Assembly: GCF_000443165.1 (NCBI RefSeq)
Contig: NZ_ATJV01000070.1
Location: 1 to 64,000 of the forward strand
Direction of reading: 5' to 3'
DNA length: 64,000 bases
DNA from: Thauera terpenica 58Eu
Lineage (GTDB): Bacteria; Pseudomonadota; Gammaproteobacteria; Burkholderiales; Rhodocyclaceae
Position 1 is the first letter of the stretch; the number at the start of each line of letters is the position of its first letter. Shown piece after piece: positions 1 through 8,540 of this stretch. A model generated the notes under the pieces. The model did no database searches and was not told the DNA's origin. It saw nothing but the letters and a program-made list of their open reading frames with translations. The position numbers were made by a program, and so were the translations under genes.

Positions 1-1486
1 CCACGGCGCGCTCCACGGTGCTGCGCAAGCCGGGCGACAGGCCCTGCGCGCGCGCCGGTCGCCACGCCGCCGCTGCGGTGGGCAGCGCCTGGGCGGCGCC
101 GGCAAACCAGCCGTCGGCGCGCACGCGGCCAAAGCTGTCGAGCTGGCGCAGTACCGCGGGGCACAGGCTGGCGTCCACCCAGCGCTCGGCCTGCTGGGCG
201 TGGCGCGGCGCGATGGCCAGGCGCTCGGCCAGGTGGCGGCCGGCCGCGCGGGTCTGTTCGGCCAGCGCGTCCAGGTGCGGCCAGGGGGCCTCGGGGTTGA
301 CGTGGTCGGGCGTGACCGGCGACACGCCGCCCCAGTCGTTGACACCGGCCTCGATCAGCGCCGCCAGCTGCCCCTGCTGCAGGTTCGGCGGCGCCTGGAT
401 CGACATCCCGGCGCCGAAGATCAGCCGCGCCGCCGCGATCGTCCACTGGTGGTCTTCCACGCTCGGCTCGGGCGAGTCGGCCATGCGCGTGCCCGGCTTG
501 GCGCGGAAGTTCTGCACGATGATTTCCTGCAGGTGGCCGAACTCGTCGTGCAGCTCGCGCAGCGCGAGCAGCGCCTCGATGCGTTCGCGCCGCGTCTCGC
601 CGATGCCGATCAGCAGGCCGCTGGTGAAGGGCACCGCCCGTTCGCCGGCCGCACGCAGCGTAGCCAGGCGGGCTGCGGGGTGCTTGTCGGGCGAGCCCCA
701 GTGCGGGCCGGACTTCTCGCATAGCCGCGGCGAGGCCGACTCCAGCATGATGCCCATCGACACCGACACCCGGCGCAGCCGGGCCAGGTCCTCGGCGGCC
801 ATCAGGCCGGGGTTCAGGTGCGGCAACAGGCCGGTCTCCTGCCACACGAGGCGAGCCATCGCCTCCAGGTAGCGCAGCGTGCTGTCGTAGCCCATGGCGT
901 CGAGCGCAGCGCGGGCGGCGGGGTAACGCGCCTCGGGCTGGTCGCCCAGCGTGAACAGCGCCTCGCGGCAACCGGCGGCCTGCCCGGCGCGGGCGATGCT
1001 CAGCACCTGCTCGGGGCTCAGGTAGGGCGCGGCAAGGCCGCGCGGCGCCTGGGCGAAGGTACAGTAGTGGCAGACGTCGCGGCACAACTGCGTGAGCGGA
1101 ATGAACACCTTGCGCGAGTAAGTGACGATGCGCCCGTGCCCGGCGAGGGTGAGGTCCTGGGCGCGCTGCAGCAGCCCGGGCAGGTCGGCAGCGCCGCCAT
1201 CGGCCAGGGCCAGGGCCTCATGGACCGACAGGCGCGCGCTCAACGGGTCGCTCACAGCGTCACCGTCGGCTGGTTCGGAGCGGGTGGGGTGGTGTGCCAT
1301 GGCAGACTCCTCGGATGGGGGGGAAGGAAACGGAGCGCCGTGATCGGTCTCGACCTGGAGGTCGATGCGAGGCTCGCCGCGGGTGGCGGCCGGGCGGATC
1401 AACATTGGCAGATCGGCAGGTTCGTCGACGTTGAAGGCCGGGCTGGTGCCGCCGAGCACTCCGATGGTGCGGGCGTCCGGGCTCAT
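1..1486 (-). CDS. fbiC: FO synthase FbiC (CofG domain and start of CofH), partial
   Basis: Radical SAM enzyme making the deazaflavin chromophore FO of coenzyme F420. The cluster LCRDVCHYC (C-x3-C-x2-C; Cys135, 139, 142 from this start) lies just after SYSRKVF-type residues, as in the CofG half of FbiC. The rest of the CofG domain follows, with GESASPRLCEK-like, ENFRAKPGT-like and WGGVSPVTPDHVNP segments. At the window edge the frame still reads through SPGLRSTVERA, like the linker into the CofH half, so a fused FbiC is likely; it is cut by the window edge. The ATG at 1486 overlaps the kinase stop (ATGA). An in-frame ATG at 1300 with a GAGGAG ribosome site is a good alternative start, 62 codons shorter. 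Last visible gene of a six-gene minus-strand operon. The family call is firm, the start is not. Confidence 0.85.
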   Translation of the reverse strand, partial: MSPDARTIGVLGGTSPAFNVDEPADLPMLIRPAATRGEPRIDLQVETDHGAPFPSPPSEESAMAHHPTRSEPADGDAVSDPLSARLSVHEALALADGGAADLPGLLQRAQDLTLAGHGRIVTYSRKVFIPLTQLCRDVCHYCTFAQAPRGLAAPYLSPEQVLSIARAGQAAGCREALFTLGDQPEARYPAARAALDAMGYDSTLRYLEAMARLVWQETGLLPHLNPGLMAAEDLARLRRVSVSMGIMLESASPRLCEKSGPHWGSPDKHPAARLATLRAAGERAVPFTSGLLIGIGETRRERIEALLALRELHDEFGHLQEIIVQNFRAKPGTRMADSPEPSVEDHQWTIAAARLIFGAGMSIQAPPNLQQGQLAALIEAGVNDWGGVSPVTPDHVNPEAPWPHLDALAEQTRAAGRHLAERLAIAPRHAQQAERWVDASLCPAVLRQLDSFGRVRADGWFAGAAQALPTAAAAWRPARAQGLSPGLRSTVERAV

Positions 1487-2547
1487 GCGGGCACCTTGGG
1501 GGCGGGAAGGTCGGGGGTATCGGAGAGTGCGCCGGCGGCCAGGGCCTCCAGCGCAGGCAGCTCGGCGGTGAAGCAGGCGAACTGCTGGTGTGCGAAGCCG
1601 GCGTCGAAGCCGAAACGGCAGCCCTCCAGCATCATCTGCAGGGCGCCGCGGGCCTGGTAGGCGCGGCGGCGCCACAGCGCGTCGGCCGGCAGCGCGGCAT
1701 CGGCCAGGCAGCGGCCGTAGCCGGCCCAGAAAGCGGTGGGCAGGTCCAGGAAGCCGAAGATCCACTCGGCCGACGGATCGCCGAAGAAGGCGCGTTCGGC
1801 GTCCAGCAGCGCACTGATCACCCAGCCGTCCGGGCCCTGACGCACCAGCACATTGCGGGTCCACAGGTCACCATGCACCAGCCGCGGCGCCTCGCCCGGA
1901 CGCAGGGCAGCGTCGAGCCGGCCACGCTCGCGCCGCAGCCGGGCCTGGAAGTCGTCCAGTCCTGGCACCGCCACGCCCTGTTCGGCGAGGTCGGTGGCCA
2001 GACCGTCGACCAGCGCGATGAACCAGGACGACACCGAGCCGTGCGCTGAAGCTGGCGCCGGGAAGCCACAGCGATCCCCGCGCAGCGCGTGCAGGCGGGC
2101 GACGAGTTCGCCGTACTGCCGCCACAGGCGCTGCTGGTCGGTGGCGGGGATGCGCGGCAGGACGCTCTCCCACACCTCGCCTGGCCGGCATTCGAAGACG
2201 GCCCAGTCGCGCGGCACCTGGCGCCGGCCGGTGTCGAGATGCAGCAGCGCCGGGATCACCTCGCCCAGCGTGCGCAGCAGCGGCAGCACGCTGCACTCGC
2301 GCTGCAGCAGCGCGCGCTCGTGGCGCCACAGCCGGGCACCCTCAGGCGGACCCAGGCGCAACACCACCGGGGGGCGCCCGGTCAGATCGAGCCGGTAGCT
2401 GGTGTTGAAGTGGCCGCTGCCCATCAGTGCCGCGCAGCTCAGCTCCACCGGCTGGCCCAGCGCCTCGCGACACAGGGCCTGCAACAGGGCGGGCTCCACC
2501 TCCTGGCGCAGCACGGGTGTCCGGCGATCGACGGCCACGAAGTGCAT
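1483..2547 (-). CDS. APH-fold small-molecule kinase
   Basis: 354-aa aminoglycoside-phosphotransferase-fold protein. It carries the Brenner motif HGDLWTRN (residues 225-232) and the metal-binding DAE (249-251) followed by FFGDPSAEW. The N-lobe has VVLRLG where APH kinases hold the nucleotide. The start is the ATG with AAGGGGAG nine bases upstream. It begins 20 bp after the acyl-CoA ligase and its stop overlaps the FbiC ATG, so it is translationally coupled to fbiC. The family includes antibiotic kinases but also homoserine, choline, fructosamine and acyl-CoA-dehydrogenase-associated kinases. The operon context argues for a metabolic substrate rather than drug resistance. The substrate is unknown. 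Confidence 0.8.
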   Translation of the reverse strand: MHFVAVDRRTPVLRQEVEPALLQALCREALGQPVELSCAALMGSGHFNTSYRLDLTGRPPVVLRLGPPEGARLWRHERALLQRECSVLPLLRTLGEVIPALLHLDTGRRQVPRDWAVFECRPGEVWESVLPRIPATDQQRLWRQYGELVARLHALRGDRCGFPAPASAHGSVSSWFIALVDGLATDLAEQGVAVPGLDDFQARLRRERGRLDAALRPGEAPRLVHGDLWTRNVLVRQGPDGWVISALLDAERAFFGDPSAEWIFGFLDLPTAFWAGYGRCLADAALPADALWRRRAYQARGALQMMLEGCRFGFDAGFAHQQFACFTAELPALEALAAGALSDTPDLPAPKVPA

Positions 2548-2567
2548 GCTCCGGCGCTCCCCTTCGG

Positions 2568-4184
2568 TCACGCGGCGGCCACGAGGTGCGCGCCGCCCGC
2601 GCAGAAGTCCTGCAGCAGGAGGCGCTCCTGCGGTTTCTCGGAGGCGGTCTTCGGAATCTCGGCCAGCACCTGCAGCCAGCTCGGCACCGCGTTGGCCTCC
2701 AGCGCCGCGCGGCAGTGCGCGAACACGGTCGCGGCGTCGAAACGGGCAGCGTCCACCGGCACCACCGCGGCCACCAGGTCGCGCTCGCCGGTGGCGCCCG
2801 AGGCGGCCGGCACGCCGTAGATGTACACGTCGTCGACCTGCGGGTGCTCGGCCACCACGCGCTCGACCACCGCCGGATTGATGAAATCGCCGTTGCGGCG
2901 GATGCCGCCGCCCTTGCGGTAGTCGTAGTACAGCCAGCCCTCGGCGTCGCGGTGGCCCATGTCGCCGCTGCGGTTCCAGCCCGCCACGATCTTGCGCTGC
3001 GAAGCCTCGGGGTTGTTGTGGTACTCCACGCGAGCCGCGCTGCCGTCGCCGGGGCGGCAGCAGATCTCGCCGATCACGCCGGGCGAGCATTCGTTGCCGT
3101 CGTCGTCGAGCACCTTCATCTGCACGCCGAACACCGGCTTGCCGAACGAGCCCACCGGCCCGTGGCCGGGCGGGTTGCAGGCCATGCCGCCGCCGTCGCT
3201 GGCGCCGTAGATCTCGAACAGCTGCACGCCGTAGCGCTGCTCGAAGGCGCGCCACAGCACCGCCGGCATGCCCGAGCAGATGATCAGGCGCACCGGGTTG
3301 TCGCCATCGTCGGCGCGCGCGGGCTCACTGTAGATCGCGGTGGCCATGCCGCCCAGCACCGCGAAGGAAGTGCAGCCATACCGGCGGGCGATGTCCCACA
3401 GCCGCGACTTGGTGAAGCGCCGGCTGATCACCGCCCGGTAGCCGAACTTCAGCGCCGGCAGCAGTGCGGTGGTCTGCGCGTTGTTGTGGGTGAACGACAG
3501 GCCGGTGTAGGGCCGCTCGTCGGCCTGGTAAGCGAAGAGCTGCGCAACGTAGGGCGTGCTCCCCAGGCGCCGGTGGTCGCCGACGATGCCCTTGGGGTCG
3601 CCGGTGGTGCCCGAGGTGTAGATGATCTGGATCGGGTCGTCGAGCTGCACATCGGCGGCCTCGACCTCGGGACCGTCGGTGGCCAGCGCCGTGGCGATGT
3701 CTTCCACGCCCTCGGCGCCTGCTACCGCAGCCAGCCCCGGCTCGCCGCTGTCGATGGCCAGCAGCCACTGCACCGAGGGCGCCGCGGTGCGCGCGGCCAG
3801 CACCTCGGCGAGCGCGTAGTCGGCGGTGATCACGCCGCGGCAGGCCGAGTCGTGCAGCATGAAGGCCAGGCGCGACGCCGGGGTACGCGGGTCGATCGGC
3901 ACGAACACCGCGCCGAGCAGCGACGCGGCGACCATCGCCTCGACGAACTCGGGGTGGTTGCGCATCACCAGCGCGAAGCGCTCGCCGCGGCCCAGGCCCA
4001 GCGCCGCCAGCCGTGTGGCCAGCCGGTTGCCACGGCGCCACAGGTCGGCGTAGGTGCGCACTTCGTCGGGCGTGGCGCCGCCGTCGAGGCTGAAGTGTTC
4101 GAAGGTCAGCACATCGCGGTGGGGCTGTTCGGCCGCCTTCAGCGCGATCAAGTCCGACAGGATCAGTTCATTTCGTGTGCGCAT
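2568..4184 (-). CDS. AMP-forming acyl-CoA ligase (class I adenylate-forming)
   Basis: 538-aa ATP-dependent acid-CoA ligase. The P-loop-like motif IIYTSGTTGDPKG is at residues 187-199, the adenine motif EIYGASDGGG and the GDMGHRDAEGWLYYDYR motif follow, and the C-terminal catalytic lysine region reads IPKTASEKPQ. Overall it resembles CaiC/long-chain type ligases. It would activate a carboxylic acid to its CoA thioester for the thiolase and dehydrogenase in the same operon. It starts 11 bp after the thiolase stop. The exact substrate cannot be read from the sequence. Confidence 0.88.
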   Translation of the reverse strand: MRTRNELILSDLIALKAAEQPHRDVLTFEHFSLDGGATPDEVRTYADLWRRGNRLATRLAALGLGRGERFALVMRNHPEFVEAMVAASLLGAVFVPIDPRTPASRLAFMLHDSACRGVITADYALAEVLAARTAAPSVQWLLAIDSGEPGLAAVAGAEGVEDIATALATDGPEVEAADVQLDDPIQIIYTSGTTGDPKGIVGDHRRLGSTPYVAQLFAYQADERPYTGLSFTHNNAQTTALLPALKFGYRAVISRRFTKSRLWDIARRYGCTSFAVLGGMATAIYSEPARADDGDNPVRLIICSGMPAVLWRAFEQRYGVQLFEIYGASDGGGMACNPPGHGPVGSFGKPVFGVQMKVLDDDGNECSPGVIGEICCRPGDGSAARVEYHNNPEASQRKIVAGWNRSGDMGHRDAEGWLYYDYRKGGGIRRNGDFINPAVVERVVAEHPQVDDVYIYGVPAASGATGERDLVAAVVPVDAARFDAATVFAHCRAALEANAVPSWLQVLAEIPKTASEKPQERLLLQDFCAGGAHLVAAA

Positions 4185-4195
4185 GAGCAGCCTTC

Positions 4196-5395
4196 TCAGC
4201 GCACCAGCACTGCGATGTTCATTGCAGCCACTTCGCCGCGGATGCTGCCGCCGCCGTTGTGGGTCAGGCCCACCTTGGCGCCGTTTACCTGGCGCTCGCC
4301 GGCACGGCCCTGCAGCTGGCGGGTGATCTCGAAGACCTGCGCCAAGCCGGTGGCGCCCACCGGATGGCCCTTGCGCAGCAGCCCGCCGGAGGTGTTGACC
4401 GGGACGCGCCCGCCCAGCCGGGTGTGGCCGTCCCGCAGCAGGGCCACGCAGTCTTCGGGCCGGGCCAGACCGAGGTGATCGTAAGTCAGCAGCTCCGTGA
4501 TGACCGAGCTGTCGTGCAGCTCCACCACGTTCAGGTCCTCGGGGCCCACGCCGGCGTCGGCGTAGGCTTGGGCGATGGCGAGCGTGGTCACGGTCTCCTC
4601 GGCCTGGGGCGGGTGCTCGAAGTACGAGTACACCACGCTGGAGACCAGCCGCACCGGCTTGCGCAGGCCCAGCTGGCGCGCCTTGCGCTCGCTGACCACC
4701 ACCGCCGCTGCGCCGCCGTCGCCCAGCGGGCAGATCATCGGCCGCGTCAGCGGGGCCGAGACCACCGGCGCGGCCAGCACCTCGTCCACGCTCATCACCT
4801 TGCGGAACTGCGCGTTCGGATTCAGGCTGCCGTGCAGCGAGTTCTTGACCGTGACCAGGGCGAAGTCCTCCAGCGTCGAGCCGTAGGTGGCCATGTGCTC
4901 GCGCGCCAGCTCGCCGTAGAAGTCGACGAACATCGAGCGGTTCTGACCCGAGCCCTCGGTGTGGTCGGCCATGAAGCGGTCGCGCTCCTCCACATCCACC
5001 GCGCCGCCCAGCGCCGCGTAGCTCACCGCCTTGTTCTCGTGGTAGAGCTTCTCGAAGCCCATCGCCACCACCACGTCGTAGTAGCCGGCCGAGACCATCA
5101 TCGCCGCCTGGTTCAGCGCGGTGGAGCCACTGCCGCAAGCGTTCTCGATGTTGATGATGGGCACCCGGCCCAGGCCGATGTCGAGGAGCGCGACCTGGCC
5201 ACGGATCGACTCCTGGCCGGTGACCAGGCCGGCCGCGCAGTTGCCGCTGTAGACGGCCTCCACGTCGCCCAGGCCCAGCCCGGCGTCTGCCAGCGCGGCC
5301 AGCACCGGCTGGCCGGCCAGCCATTTCAGGCTCTTGTCCAGGTGCTTGCCGAAGGGCGTCATGCCGACGCCGGCGATCACTGCGTTGAGTCGCAT
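4196..5395 (-). CDS. Thiolase-family protein (SCP-x type)
   Basis: 399-aa thiolase-superfamily protein. The nucleophile is Cys87 in NIENACGSGS, a His sits in LLRKGHPVGATGLAQ, and the protein ends with THNGGGSIRGE instead of the classic C-terminal CxGGG cysteine, as in SCP2/lipid-transfer thiolases. These cleave or condense branched or cyclic acyl-CoAs such as sterol side chains. It lies 20 bp downstream of the nitroreductase and 11 bp upstream of the ligase. Whether it is a thiolase or a retro-aldolase partner cannot be told; no DUF35 partner is seen nearby. Confidence 0.85.
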   Translation of the reverse strand: MRLNAVIAGVGMTPFGKHLDKSLKWLAGQPVLAALADAGLGLGDVEAVYSGNCAAGLVTGQESIRGQVALLDIGLGRVPIINIENACGSGSTALNQAAMMVSAGYYDVVVAMGFEKLYHENKAVSYAALGGAVDVEERDRFMADHTEGSGQNRSMFVDFYGELAREHMATYGSTLEDFALVTVKNSLHGSLNPNAQFRKVMSVDEVLAAPVVSAPLTRPMICPLGDGGAAAVVVSERKARQLGLRKPVRLVSSVVYSYFEHPPQAEETVTTLAIAQAYADAGVGPEDLNVVELHDSSVITELLTYDHLGLARPEDCVALLRDGHTRLGGRVPVNTSGGLLRKGHPVGATGLAQVFEITRQLQGRAGERQVNGAKVGLTHNGGGSIRGEVAAMNIAVLVR

Positions 5396-5415
5396 CTCGA
5401 TTTTCCTCCGCTCAG

Positions 5416-6204
5416 TCAGAGCATGCCGCTGCGCGGCAGGTTGTAGCGCGCGCGGATGGCCTCGACCTCCGCCTCGCGGCCCGGCAGCGGCGCGGCGACC
5501 TGGATCATGCCGCTGGCCTGCAGCTCGGCCGTGACCGCAGGGTCTCGCGGGAAGGGCTGATCATAGCTGTTGAGCTGGAACAGCTGCTCGAACGGCAGGC
5601 GCGGGCGCTGGCCGCCGCCGTCGGCGCTTTCCACCGGATAGCCCAGCGTTTGCGCGGCGGCGATGCGGCAGGTGTCGGGCAGCTTGAAGGCCTTGCGGGT
5701 GCGCTCCCAGTTGGGCGAGCCCTGCAGGCACATGCCCAAGCCCAGCTCGATGCCCACCAGCGTGGCCTGCGCGATCGCCTGGCCGAGATCCATGTCCACC
5801 AGGCCGGGGGCCTTCAACGCATCGGCGCCCTTGGTGAACATCGGCACCAGCGTGCGCTCCAACTCGTCGTGGCGGTCGGGGCCGTAGCCCAGGGCGCCGA
5901 CGGAGACCAGCTCGCGCAGACGCTGGCCGGCGTCGTTCATCGCCAGCGTCTCGATGTACCAGAGGATCACAACCGGCGCCTGCTGGATCTGGAAGCCGCC
6001 CACCGGCGAGGGCAGGCACTCGAGCTGCTCGGCGCTGGCGGTGGCGCGGTTCACCACCAGAGCGCGGGCGGCGTTGTTGTTGCCGAAGTGCGAGGCCAGA
6101 CGGGCGGCTTCGAGCATCTTCTGGATCTTCCACATCTCCACCGGGCGGTCCGGGTCGAGGTAGCGTAAGGAGCGGCGGGCGCCGATGGCTTGCTGGAGTT
6201 CCAT
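5416..6204 (-). CDS. Nitroreductase-family flavoprotein
   Basis: 262-aa FMN-dependent nitroreductase-fold protein. The N-terminus ARRSLRYLDPDRPVE is the family's RRSxRxF-like FMN-binding start, followed by a NNNAARALVV segment and a C-terminal GYPVE motif after the GLGMCLQG helix. Family members reduce nitro groups, quinones, enones or flavin-like cofactors with NAD(P)H. It sits between an acyl-CoA dehydrogenase and a thiolase in an operon that ends in fbiC. A reductase of an enoyl/dienyl intermediate fits, and a role in reducing a dehydro-F420 precursor (as in the FbiB C-terminal domain) is conceivable but unproven. Confidence 0.75.
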   Translation of the reverse strand: MELQQAIGARRSLRYLDPDRPVEMWKIQKMLEAARLASHFGNNNAARALVVNRATASAEQLECLPSPVGGFQIQQAPVVILWYIETLAMNDAGQRLRELVSVGALGYGPDRHDELERTLVPMFTKGADALKAPGLVDMDLGQAIAQATLVGIELGLGMCLQGSPNWERTRKAFKLPDTCRIAAAQTLGYPVESADGGGQRPRLPFEQLFQLNSYDQPFPRDPAVTAELQASGMIQVAAPLPGREAEVEAIRARYNLPRSGML

Positions 6205-6286
6205 GCGTGTCTCCGTGGAGCTAGGGTGAGGGGGAAAGCTGGGCGTCGACCAGGAGCGACGACGCCGGTCGTGAAAAAACGGGGGA

Positions 6287-7501
6287 TCAGAGCCGCGCAG
6301 CGGCCATCAGGCTGAGGACGTAGTTCTCGCCGTCCTCGATCATCGAGGTGCGGGCATCGCGGAACAGCTTCTCGACCGGGTACTCGTAGGTGAGGCCGTT
6401 GCCACCGAGCATCTGCAGCGCCTCGCTGGCCACCTCGAAGGCGGTCTGGGTGGCGTAGACCTTCACGGTCGCCGCCTTGGCATAGGGCAGCATGCCGCCG
6501 GGCGCGGTGGCCGCGGCGATGGACATGCGGCGCACGTGCGAGCGCATCACCTCCACCTTCTGGAACATGCCGAACAGCCGCAGCTTGACCGCCTGGTGTT
6601 CGATGATCGGGCGTCCGCCCTGCACCCACTGCCTGGCGTAGTCGCGCGCGCACTCGTAGGCGGCGCGCGCCACACCGACGAGCTGTGCGCCCATGTGCAC
6701 GTTGGCGCCGGTGAAGAGGGCCTCCCAGATCATCGGGTAGGCCTGCGGGCCCTCGGCGATCAGGAAGCGGCGCGGCACGCGCACGTTGTCGAAGAAGATC
6801 TCGCCCTGGTTGAGCGCGCGCTGCCCCAGCTTCTCCAGTGGCTTGCCGCGACTGATGCCGGGCAGGTCCAGCGGCATCATGAAGGCCGCCCCGTCCGCCA
6901 GGCCGACCGGCGAATCCTGGAAGCTGGCGAACACCGCACCTGAGCCGGCGATCGTGCCGCAGGACACCCAGGCCGACTTCTGGCCGTCGAGCACATAGTC
7001 GTCGCCGTCGCGCCGCACCTTCAAGGTGGGCTTGATGCGGGGGTCGCGGTAAGCCGGTTCGGTGAAGGCGACGTGGTCGCTGCCGTGCGAGGGCTCCGTG
7101 ACGGCCAGGCAGCCCAGTTCGTCGCGGGCGGCGAAGAACTCCGCCAAGTCCTGGCGGCCGAACGACGCGGCGAAGGTCGGCATCATCTGGTGCAGTGCAC
7201 AGGTGACGAACAGGCCCACGTCGCCGGCGGTCAGCTCCTCCAGCACGATACAGTGCAGCAGCGCGTGCTGCGCCGGACTCAGATCCGGCGCGGCGATGCT
7301 GGCGCCACCGCCGAAGCCCAGCGCCTTGTACCGGGCCAGCACGTCCCACAGCTCGGAACCGGGGGCGATCGCCTGCTCGGCCGACAGCCGGTCCAGTCGG
7401 GCGCCAGCGGGTCGCAGCACCTCCGTGGCAAAGCGCCGGCAGGTGTCACGGATGGTGCGCATTTCGTCGGTGACGCCGACATCGTTGTCCAGATCGTCCA
7501 T
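6287..7501 (-). CDS. Acyl-CoA dehydrogenase
   Basis: 404-aa flavin acyl-CoA dehydrogenase, first gene of the operon. It has the FAD/substrate motif LAVTEPSHGSDH, the central WVSCGTIAGSG segment and the QMLGGNGLTYEYPVE helix. The C-terminus reads IEDGEN where TYEGTxx normally supplies the catalytic Glu. Electrons would go to ETF. The ATG at 7501 follows an AT-rich region with two tandem repeats that are probably the operator. Substrate unknown. Confidence 0.85.
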   Translation of the reverse strand: MDDLDNDVGVTDEMRTIRDTCRRFATEVLRPAGARLDRLSAEQAIAPGSELWDVLARYKALGFGGGASIAAPDLSPAQHALLHCIVLEELTAGDVGLFVTCALHQMMPTFAASFGRQDLAEFFAARDELGCLAVTEPSHGSDHVAFTEPAYRDPRIKPTLKVRRDGDDYVLDGQKSAWVSCGTIAGSGAVFASFQDSPVGLADGAAFMMPLDLPGISRGKPLEKLGQRALNQGEIFFDNVRVPRRFLIAEGPQAYPMIWEALFTGANVHMGAQLVGVARAAYECARDYARQWVQGGRPIIEHQAVKLRLFGMFQKVEVMRSHVRRMSIAAATAPGGMLPYAKAATVKVYATQTAFEVASEALQMLGGNGLTYEYPVEKLFRDARTSMIEDGENYVLSLMAAARL

Positions 7502-7550
7502 GGTCTCAACGGGCCCCGGTAAACGTGATGAAGGAGAAGTGACTTGATTT

Positions 7551-7613
7551 CAGCATCAATTGATCAGCAAGTCAATTAACTTCCAGCATAAATTGATCAG
7601 TGGGTTAATTAAC
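7551..7613. promoter_or_regulatory. Two tandem 30-bp repeats, probable operator
   Basis: CAGCATcAATTGATCAG-N6-AATTAAC at 7551-7580 recurs at 7584-7613 with 25 of 30 bases identical (period 33 bp, about three helical turns). The tract is strikingly AT-rich for this genome. It lies between the TetR gene's stop and the acyl-CoA dehydrogenase start, so it is a likely TetR operator and promoter region for the operon. Confidence 0.6.
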
Positions 7614-7656
7614 GACGAACCTCGGACATTCCCGTATCCGAACGGACGATGCAGCG

Positions 7657-8337
7657 TCAGGTCACCGAGGGCGGCACGCGCATCAGGCCGCCGCGCAGCA
7701 TGCGCTCGAAGGTGCGCATGCTGCGCGCGAACTCCTCATGCGACGCTACCTCGCCGTGCATGCCGGCGAGCCGGGTCATGCAGGCCGAGAGCACCCTCAC
7801 ACCGGCATCGATGTCGACGTCCGGGTCGAGCTCACCGCGGCGATGAGCGCGTTCGAGCAGCTCGCGGAACAGCATCGGGAAGGCTTCGCTGCCTTCGTCG
7901 CGGCTGATCCTGAGTTCCGGGTGTCGCAGGATCTCGCCTACGGCCAAGCCGGCAAAGCGCATCACTTCGGGCCGCTGCCCGGCGAATTCGATGGCCCGCT
8001 CCACCCCCAGGCTCAGCTGCTGCATGCTGGGGGCGTCGGGCGCCTCCAGGGCGCTGGCTCGGTAGAGATCGAGCAGCTTGAGGTTGACATCCATGACCGC
8101 CGCGCGGAACAGCGCTGCCTTGTCATCGAAGTAGTGGTACAGCAGGCTGCTGGTCACCCCGGCGAAAGCGGCGATCTCGCGGTTCGTCGTGGTGGCGTAG
8201 CCACGCGCCGCGAAGCAGTGGATCGCGGCATCCACGATGGCCTGGCGCATGTCGCCGAGCTGTTCATCGGCCGGAGGTCGGCCAGGCCCGCGCTGCCTGC
8301 GCGGTTTGACGGCGTTCGTTCTTGATGCGGTGAGCAT
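7657..8337 (-). CDS. TetR/AcrR-family transcriptional regulator
   Basis: 226-aa one-component repressor. The N-terminal helix-turn-helix reads AARGYATTTNREIAAFAGV then SLLYHYFDDKAALF (about residues 42-78), the TetR signature. The C-terminal ligand domain has no specific match I recognise. It precedes the acyl-CoA dehydrogenase operon on the same strand, with the tandem repeats in between, so it probably controls that operon in response to an acyl-CoA or free acid. Confidence 0.85.
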   Translation of the reverse strand: MLTASRTNAVKPRRQRGPGRPPADEQLGDMRQAIVDAAIHCFAARGYATTTNREIAAFAGVTSSLLYHYFDDKAALFRAAVMDVNLKLLDLYRASALEAPDAPSMQQLSLGVERAIEFAGQRPEVMRFAGLAVGEILRHPELRISRDEGSEAFPMLFRELLERAHRRGELDPDVDIDAGVRVLSACMTRLAGMHGEVASHEEFARSMRTFERMLRGGLMRVPPSVT

Positions 8338-8417
8338 GGTGCGCTGAGCCTCGCGTTGGGGGGCTGCGGGATGGTTTGGACGAGTATGGATTGCAAGCCG
8401 GAACCCCAGGCTGCAGC

Positions 8418-8540
8418 TTAGCGGATCGTGGCCGGGCGTGCCTTGATGACTACCTCCAGGCGATCCGCGCGCGCCCCGGTCAGCTGCCGCACCAGGGAGA
8501 TCCTGCCGTGATCCACATGGCCGGCGGTGGCGACGATCAT
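8418..8540 (-). pseudogene. selB: Remnant of selB (N-terminal 40 codons)
   Basis: The ATG overlaps the selA stop (ATGA), the normal selA-selB arrangement. The peptide starts MIVATAGHVDHGRISLVRQL, plainly the G1 region of the selenocysteine elongation factor, but GHVDHGKT has become GHVDHGRI, losing the P-loop Lys and Thr. After DRLEVVIKARPATIR the frame stops. The other 600 or so residues (GTPase, winged helices) are absent and the next gene is an unrelated TetR gene. So the gene is truncated and inactivated here. Confidence 0.75.

Noticed and set aside
1483-2547. Aminoglycoside resistance gene
   Set aside because: APH fold is present but the gene is coupled to fbiC and acyl-CoA genes, with no mobile element or resistance context.
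2427-4478. 683-codon plus-strand frame opposite the acyl-CoA ligase
   Set aside because: Antisense shadow; the minus strand has intact ligase motifs.
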